From assembly GCF_024273235.1 (NCBI RefSeq), contig NZ_JANBVH010000015.1, forward strand, positions 1 to 64,000: a stretch of DNA of 64,000 nucleotides, read 5' to 3'. The stretch is from Sphingomonas faeni. Its GTDB lineage: Bacteria > Pseudomonadota > Alphaproteobacteria > Sphingomonadales > Sphingomonadaceae. A model generated the notes under the pieces. The model was not told the DNA's origin and did no database searches. It was given only the letters and a program-made list of their open reading frames with translations. Position numbers and translations under genes: made by a program. This document shows positions 60,486-64,000 of this stretch, one piece after another (position 1 is the first letter of the stretch; every line of letters begins with the position of its first letter).

Positions 60486-61694
60486 TCAGCCTATCGTCGC
60501 TGCCTCCGTGCGCGACGATCCGCGGAAGCGGCTGGCGAGCGCGATCGCCGCTGCGACGAGGCACAGGATACCGAGGATCTGCAACGTCGCCGGCAGGTTG
60601 CCGCCATTGTGGCCGCGCATGAACGCGACCGCCTGGCTGCTCAGCGGCTGGCCGAGCCACCAGCCGCTCATGAACATCCCCGTGCCGCGACCGCGGACCT
60701 CGAACGGCAGCCGGCCCATCGCCGAGACGACCAGCGCCGGCAGCAGCATGCCCGAGCCGATCTGGTTGACGACCAGCCACGTCGTGAACAGCTGCGGCGT
60801 CGGCGAATAGTTCATCAGCACGTACGACACGCCGAGCAGGCCGAACGCGATCAGCAGCTGGGTCGGGGTGACGAAGCGCGCGGTGAACTGGCGATAGAGC
60901 AAAGTTCCGCCCGCGACGGCCAGTCCGGCGAGGCCGCTGTAGAGACCCAGCGCGCTCGTCGAACTGATGTTGTAATATTCGCTCAGCATCGTGCTGACCT
61001 GGATCTGCATCGTGAAGAACATCGTGCCGCCGAAGATCGCGACCAGCGAGATCGGCAGGATCGTGCCCCATGGGAAGCGGGCATCCGACGCGGCGAATTC
61101 CTCGATCGGCTCGTCGCTCTTGCGCGGTTCCCAGGTCCAGAGGAGCAGGGCGATCGCGAAGACGATGCTGACGCCGTACGACGCGAAGGCGCCGCGCCAG
61201 CCGAAGCTGCCGAGCGCGCCGCCGAGCAGTGCGAGGAAGATCGACGACAGCGAGGCGACCGCGGTCTGGTTGGCGAGCCATTTCTCTCGGTCGCGGCCGT
61301 GGAAATAGTCGCCAATCAGCGTGGTGCTGGAGATCACGACCAGCGCCTCCATCGCGCCGAGCACGACGCGGCTGATGATGATCGCGGTCAGGCTTTCGAG
61401 GAAGATCGGCAGGACGCCGACGATCGAGTAGATCACCAGGGCGCCGATGCACGTCTTACGCCGACCGAAGAAGTCGACGACGATGCCGGCGACGGGCGAG
61501 AGCACCGCGACGCACAGCGCCGGCAGGGTCAGCATGAGCGGGATCAGATATTCGACGCCGGGGACGTTGCGGTAGTGCGCCGTCATCGCGGGGAGGATCG
61601 GGACGAGCACGATAAGGCCCATGACCGCCATCGTGATCGGCAGGAGCAGCAATATGCCCTGTAGAGTGCCGGCCTGGCGTTCAGCGGTGATCAT
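60486..61694 (-). CDS. MFS transporter
   Basis: 402 aa, 12 predicted helices. The loop 2-3 motif is GIVVDFFGRRKTC. It has ISRVVLGAMEALVVISSTTLIGDYF, as in drug/metabolite:H+ antiporter-type MFS proteins. The gene is convergent with the SDR/SnoaL pair and 163 bp downstream of the SDR at 61858 on the same strand. It may import or export the substrate of the SDR/HisD-like pair. The 61695-61857 gap shows nothing clear. Confidence 0.85.
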   Translation of the reverse strand: MITAERQAGTLQGILLLLPITMAVMGLIVLVPILPAMTAHYRNVPGVEYLIPLMLTLPALCVAVLSPVAGIVVDFFGRRKTCIGALVIYSIVGVLPIFLESLTAIIISRVVLGAMEALVVISSTTLIGDYFHGRDREKWLANQTAVASLSSIFLALLGGALGSFGWRGAFASYGVSIVFAIALLLWTWEPRKSDEPIEEFAASDARFPWGTILPISLVAIFGGTMFFTMQIQVSTMLSEYYNISSTSALGLYSGLAGLAVAGGTLLYRQFTARFVTPTQLLIAFGLLGVSYVLMNYSPTPQLFTTWLVVNQIGSGMLLPALVVSAMGRLPFEVRGRGTGMFMSGWWLGQPLSSQAVAFMRGHNGGNLPATLQILGILCLVAAAIALASRFRGSSRTEAATIG

Positions 61695-61857
61695 AGGCGT
61701 GCCTTCCCTCGACGAGGCCGGACGTCGGGCCAGATCGCAAGCCCTGGAGCGCGATCGAGCAGAATCCTGCCATTTGCATCGGGTTGGATTAGGTTGGGCG
61801 ACCTGCGCGAGTTAGGTGTAAATACTCGGCCCCTAGGTCGGAGGCAGGCGGCAGAGG

Positions 61858-62622
61858 TCAGTCCGCGGTCCAGCCGCCATCGACGACCAGGCTGGTGCCG
61901 GTCATCATCGCCGACGCGTCCGATGCCAGGAACAGGACTGCGCCCATCAGGTCCGTCACTTGTCCGAGACGGCCGAGCTTGATCTTCTGGAGCACGCTCG
62001 ACTTGAACGCTTCGTCCTCGAAATACGGCTTGGTCAGCGGCGTCTCGATGAAAGTCGGCGCTATCGTGTTGGAGCGGATGCGGTGTTTCGCGAGATCGAG
62101 CGCGAAGGCCTTGTTCATGCCCTCCAGCGCCCATTTCGATGCGCAGTACAGCGACCGGTTGATCCCGCCGACATGACCCATCTGCGATCCCATGTGGATC
62201 AGCGACCCGGCCACGCCGTCCTCGATCATCTTTCGAGCGACCGCTTGTGCGACGAAGAAGCTGCTCTTCACGTTCAGATCGAGCACCGCGTCGAAATCAG
62301 CCTCGGCGACGTCGATCATCGACATCGGCCGGTTGGTGCCGGCATTGTTGACGAGGATGTCGAATGCGGGTCGCTCGGCAAAGAAGTGCGCGACCGCATC
62401 GAGATCGGTCACGTCGAGCCGAGCCGCGACCGCCCGACCACCCGCAGCGACGATCTCCAAGGCGGCTGCCTCGATCTCGTCGAGGCTGCGGGCGACCAGA
62501 GTCACTTCGGCCTGCGCCTCTGCCAATGCAGCCGCGCTGGCCAGCCCGATGCCCCGGCCCGCGCCCGTCACCACGGCACGGCGGCCATCGAGCCGGAAAC
62601 TGGGTGTGACGGGGAGGGTCAA
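61858..62622 (-). CDS. Short-chain dehydrogenase/reductase
   Basis: 254 aa with TTG start 62622 (TTGA overlap with the HisD-like stop, GGTGGA site about 6 bp upstream). The open frame extends to 62814 but that part lies inside the upstream gene. [12 protein letters not shown] cofactor loop, NNAGTNRP, and active site GSQMGH...YCASK. C-terminal [11 protein letters not shown] typical of 3-oxoacyl/gluconate-type SDRs. Likely acts in sequence with the HisD-like dehydrogenase. Confidence 0.85.
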   Translation of the reverse strand: MTLPVTPSFRLDGRRAVVTGAGRGIGLASAAALAEAQAEVTLVARSLDEIEAAALEIVAAGGRAVAARLDVTDLDAVAHFFAERPAFDILVNNAGTNRPMSMIDVAEADFDAVLDLNVKSSFFVAQAVARKMIEDGVAGSLIHMGSQMGHVGGINRSLYCASKWALEGMNKAFALDLAKHRIRSNTIAPTFIETPLTKPYFEDEAFKSSVLQKIKLGRLGQVTDLMGAVLFLASDASAMMTGTSLVVDGGWTAD

Positions 62623-63935
62623 CGGGGTTCCACCTTTCCGGCATAGGGCACGTTGCGGCCGCCATAGCGGCGTACCCGGATATTGGCCTGTTCGCCATGC
62701 CCGGCAAAGCCCTCCAGCGCGCAGAGCCGGCTGCAATATTCGCCGATCATCGCCGAGGCCTCGTCGGTCAGCACGCGCTGATAGGTGCAGGTCTTGAGGA
62801 ATTTCCCGACCCACAGCCCGCCGGTGTAGCGTGCCGCCTTCTTGGTCGGCAGCGTGTGGTTGGTGCCGATCACCTTGTCGCCATATGCGACATTGGTGCG
62901 GGCGCCGAGGAACAGCGCGCCGTAGTTGGTCATGTGATGCAGGAAATAGTCGGGGTTGCGGGTCATGACCTGGACGTGCTCGGAGGCGATCTCGTCGGCG
63001 ATGCGGACCATCTCGGCATCGTCCTCCGCGACGATCACCTCGCCGAAGCTGTCCCAGGCGCGGCGGGCGTACTCCGCGGTCGGCAGGATCAGCAGGAGCC
63101 GCTCGATCTCGCGCATTGTATCCTCGGCGAGCTTCCGGCTGGTGGTGAGCAGGATCGCCGGGCTGTCGGGGCCGTGTTCGGCCTGGCCAAGCAAGTCGGT
63201 CGCGGCGAGCTCGCCATCGCAGCCGATCTCGTCGGCGATGACCAAAGTCTCGGTCGGGCCGGCGAACAGATCGATGCCGACGCGACCGAACAGCTGGCGC
63301 TTGGCTTCGGCGACGAACGCGTTGCCGGGGCCGACGAGGATATCGACCGGCGCGATCGACTGCGTCCCGAGCCCCATCGCGGCGACCGCCTGGATCCCGC
63401 CGAGACAGTAGATTTCGTCCGCGCCCGCCATCGCCTGCGCGGCGACGATCGCCGGCGCGGGCTTGCCGTTGAACGGGGGGGCGCAGGTCACGACGCGGGG
63501 AACGCCGGCGACCTTGGCGGTGATGACGGACATGTGCGCGGAGGCGAGCAGCGGGTATTTGCCACCCGGCACGTAGCAGCCCGCGGCATTGAGCGGCAGG
63601 TTCTTGTGGCCAAGCACGATGCCCGGCAGCGTCTCGACCTCGACGTCGGTCATGCTGGCGCGCTGGATCTGCGCGAAATTGCGGACCTGCGCCTGCGCGA
63701 ACTCGATGTCCTTGAGGTCCTGCCCGGAGAGTTGGTCGAGACAGTCCTGGATCTCGCGCGGGGTCAGCAGATAGCTGTCGCGATCCCAGGCATCGAACTT
63801 GATCGAGAGATCGCGGACCGCCGCATCGCCGCGCGTCTCGATATCCGCGAGGATGCCCTCGACGGTGTCCCGGACCTGGCGATTGGTTTCGGCCTTGGCC
63901 TCCGCGGTCGCGCCGCGCTTCAGATAAATCGCCAT
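62619..63935 (-). CDS. Histidinol-dehydrogenase-like enzyme (HpsN-type candidate)
   Basis: 438 aa. All HisD catalytic landmarks are present: zinc ligands Gln251 and His254 (GQAEHGPDS), Asp353 ([10 protein letters not shown]) and His413 ([10 protein letters not shown]); catalytic pair Glu319-His320 (SEHVQV). It is not in a his operon; it is coupled to an SDR with an MFS transporter beyond. HisD paralogues in this setting include HpsN, which oxidises 2,3-dihydroxypropane-1-sulfonate, and HpsO is an SDR. That function is an inference; other alcohol substrates are possible. Start at 63935 with GGAGG upstream. Confidence 0.8.
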   Translation of the reverse strand: MAIYLKRGATAEAKAETNRQVRDTVEGILADIETRGDAAVRDLSIKFDAWDRDSYLLTPREIQDCLDQLSGQDLKDIEFAQAQVRNFAQIQRASMTDVEVETLPGIVLGHKNLPLNAAGCYVPGGKYPLLASAHMSVITAKVAGVPRVVTCAPPFNGKPAPAIVAAQAMAGADEIYCLGGIQAVAAMGLGTQSIAPVDILVGPGNAFVAEAKRQLFGRVGIDLFAGPTETLVIADEIGCDGELAATDLLGQAEHGPDSPAILLTTSRKLAEDTMREIERLLLILPTAEYARRAWDSFGEVIVAEDDAEMVRIADEIASEHVQVMTRNPDYFLHHMTNYGALFLGARTNVAYGDKVIGTNHTLPTKKAARYTGGLWVGKFLKTCTYQRVLTDEASAMIGEYCSRLCALEGFAGHGEQANIRVRRYGGRNVPYAGKVEPR

Positions 63936-64000
63936 GCGAACCTCCTTGATACTATTTGAACTCTGCTGGCCGATGCTGACCCCGGCTAGCCGATGTCGGC

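Noticed and set aside
62623..62814. N-terminal extension of the SDR at 61858
   Set aside because: The extra codons lie wholly inside the HisD-like gene in another frame; the TTGA overlap with a GGTGGA site gives a normal SDR length.

Overview
The window is GC-rich, gene-dense DNA that reads as the chromosome of a Sphingomonas-like alphaproteobacterium. The signs are the gene order pyrF / trpF / trpB / trpA / accD / folC, many 4-bp ATGA stop/start overlaps, two TonB-dependent receptors, a FATGUY-like single-domain response regulator and many secreted DUF proteins. No rRNA, tRNA, CRISPR array, transposase or phage gene was seen. Species identity is inference only.

Region 1 (1-15.8 kb) is mainly housekeeping: rsmD (cut by the window edge), an RsuA/RluB pseudouridine synthase with a long disordered tail, a receiver-only regulator, an AmpG-like permease, folC, accD, trpA, trpB, trpF, pyrF, a LapA-domain protein, a patatin-like phospholipase and two endonuclease/exonuclease/phosphatase proteins. 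Intergenic gaps in the trp-folC block carry paired inverted-repeat elements of three families. Five 21-bp iterons lie at 14.5 kb.

Region 2 (15.8-24.0 kb) is a complete tripartite RND efflux system (adaptor, pump, outer-membrane factor) followed on the same strand by an OmpR-type response regulator and its histidine kinase.

Region 3 (24.1-63.9 kb) is accessory and catabolic. It holds a p-cresol-methylhydroxylase/vanillyl-alcohol-oxidase-type flavocytochrome operon with a pseudoazurin. A probable metal/respiration block follows, with two HupE/UreJ proteins, a diheme cytochrome, a PpiC protein, a membrane-anchored winged-helix regulator, a TonB receptor, a PepSY protein and a cytochrome-tailed anchor protein. 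Next come a cytochrome b561 and an aromatic degradation set (FAH-family hydrolase, aldehyde dehydrogenase, MhpA-like flavin hydroxylase, acetoacetate-decarboxylase-like protein, VOC extradiol-type dioxygenase, SDRs). Regulators are a TetR protein and an unusual tandem double FadR/GntR protein. Two secreted-protein modules pair DUF6152 with a GHWxGxTLV-motif family. A two-gene membrane-protein pair (DUF6644-like) occurs twice as a 1,060-bp near-identical, indel-free duplication. The window ends with an MFS / SDR / histidinol-dehydrogenase-like unit.

The strongest undescribed signal is a 35-bp promoter/operator-like element, TTGACY-N13-ATGACT-N3-TRGTKCA. It stands upstream of at least four separate transcription units of Region 3 (41.4, 48.6, 51.5 and 58.0 kb), with a degenerate copy at 24.5 kb. 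It appears to tie scattered genes into one regulon, probably controlled by the TetR or double-GntR protein encoded within the island.
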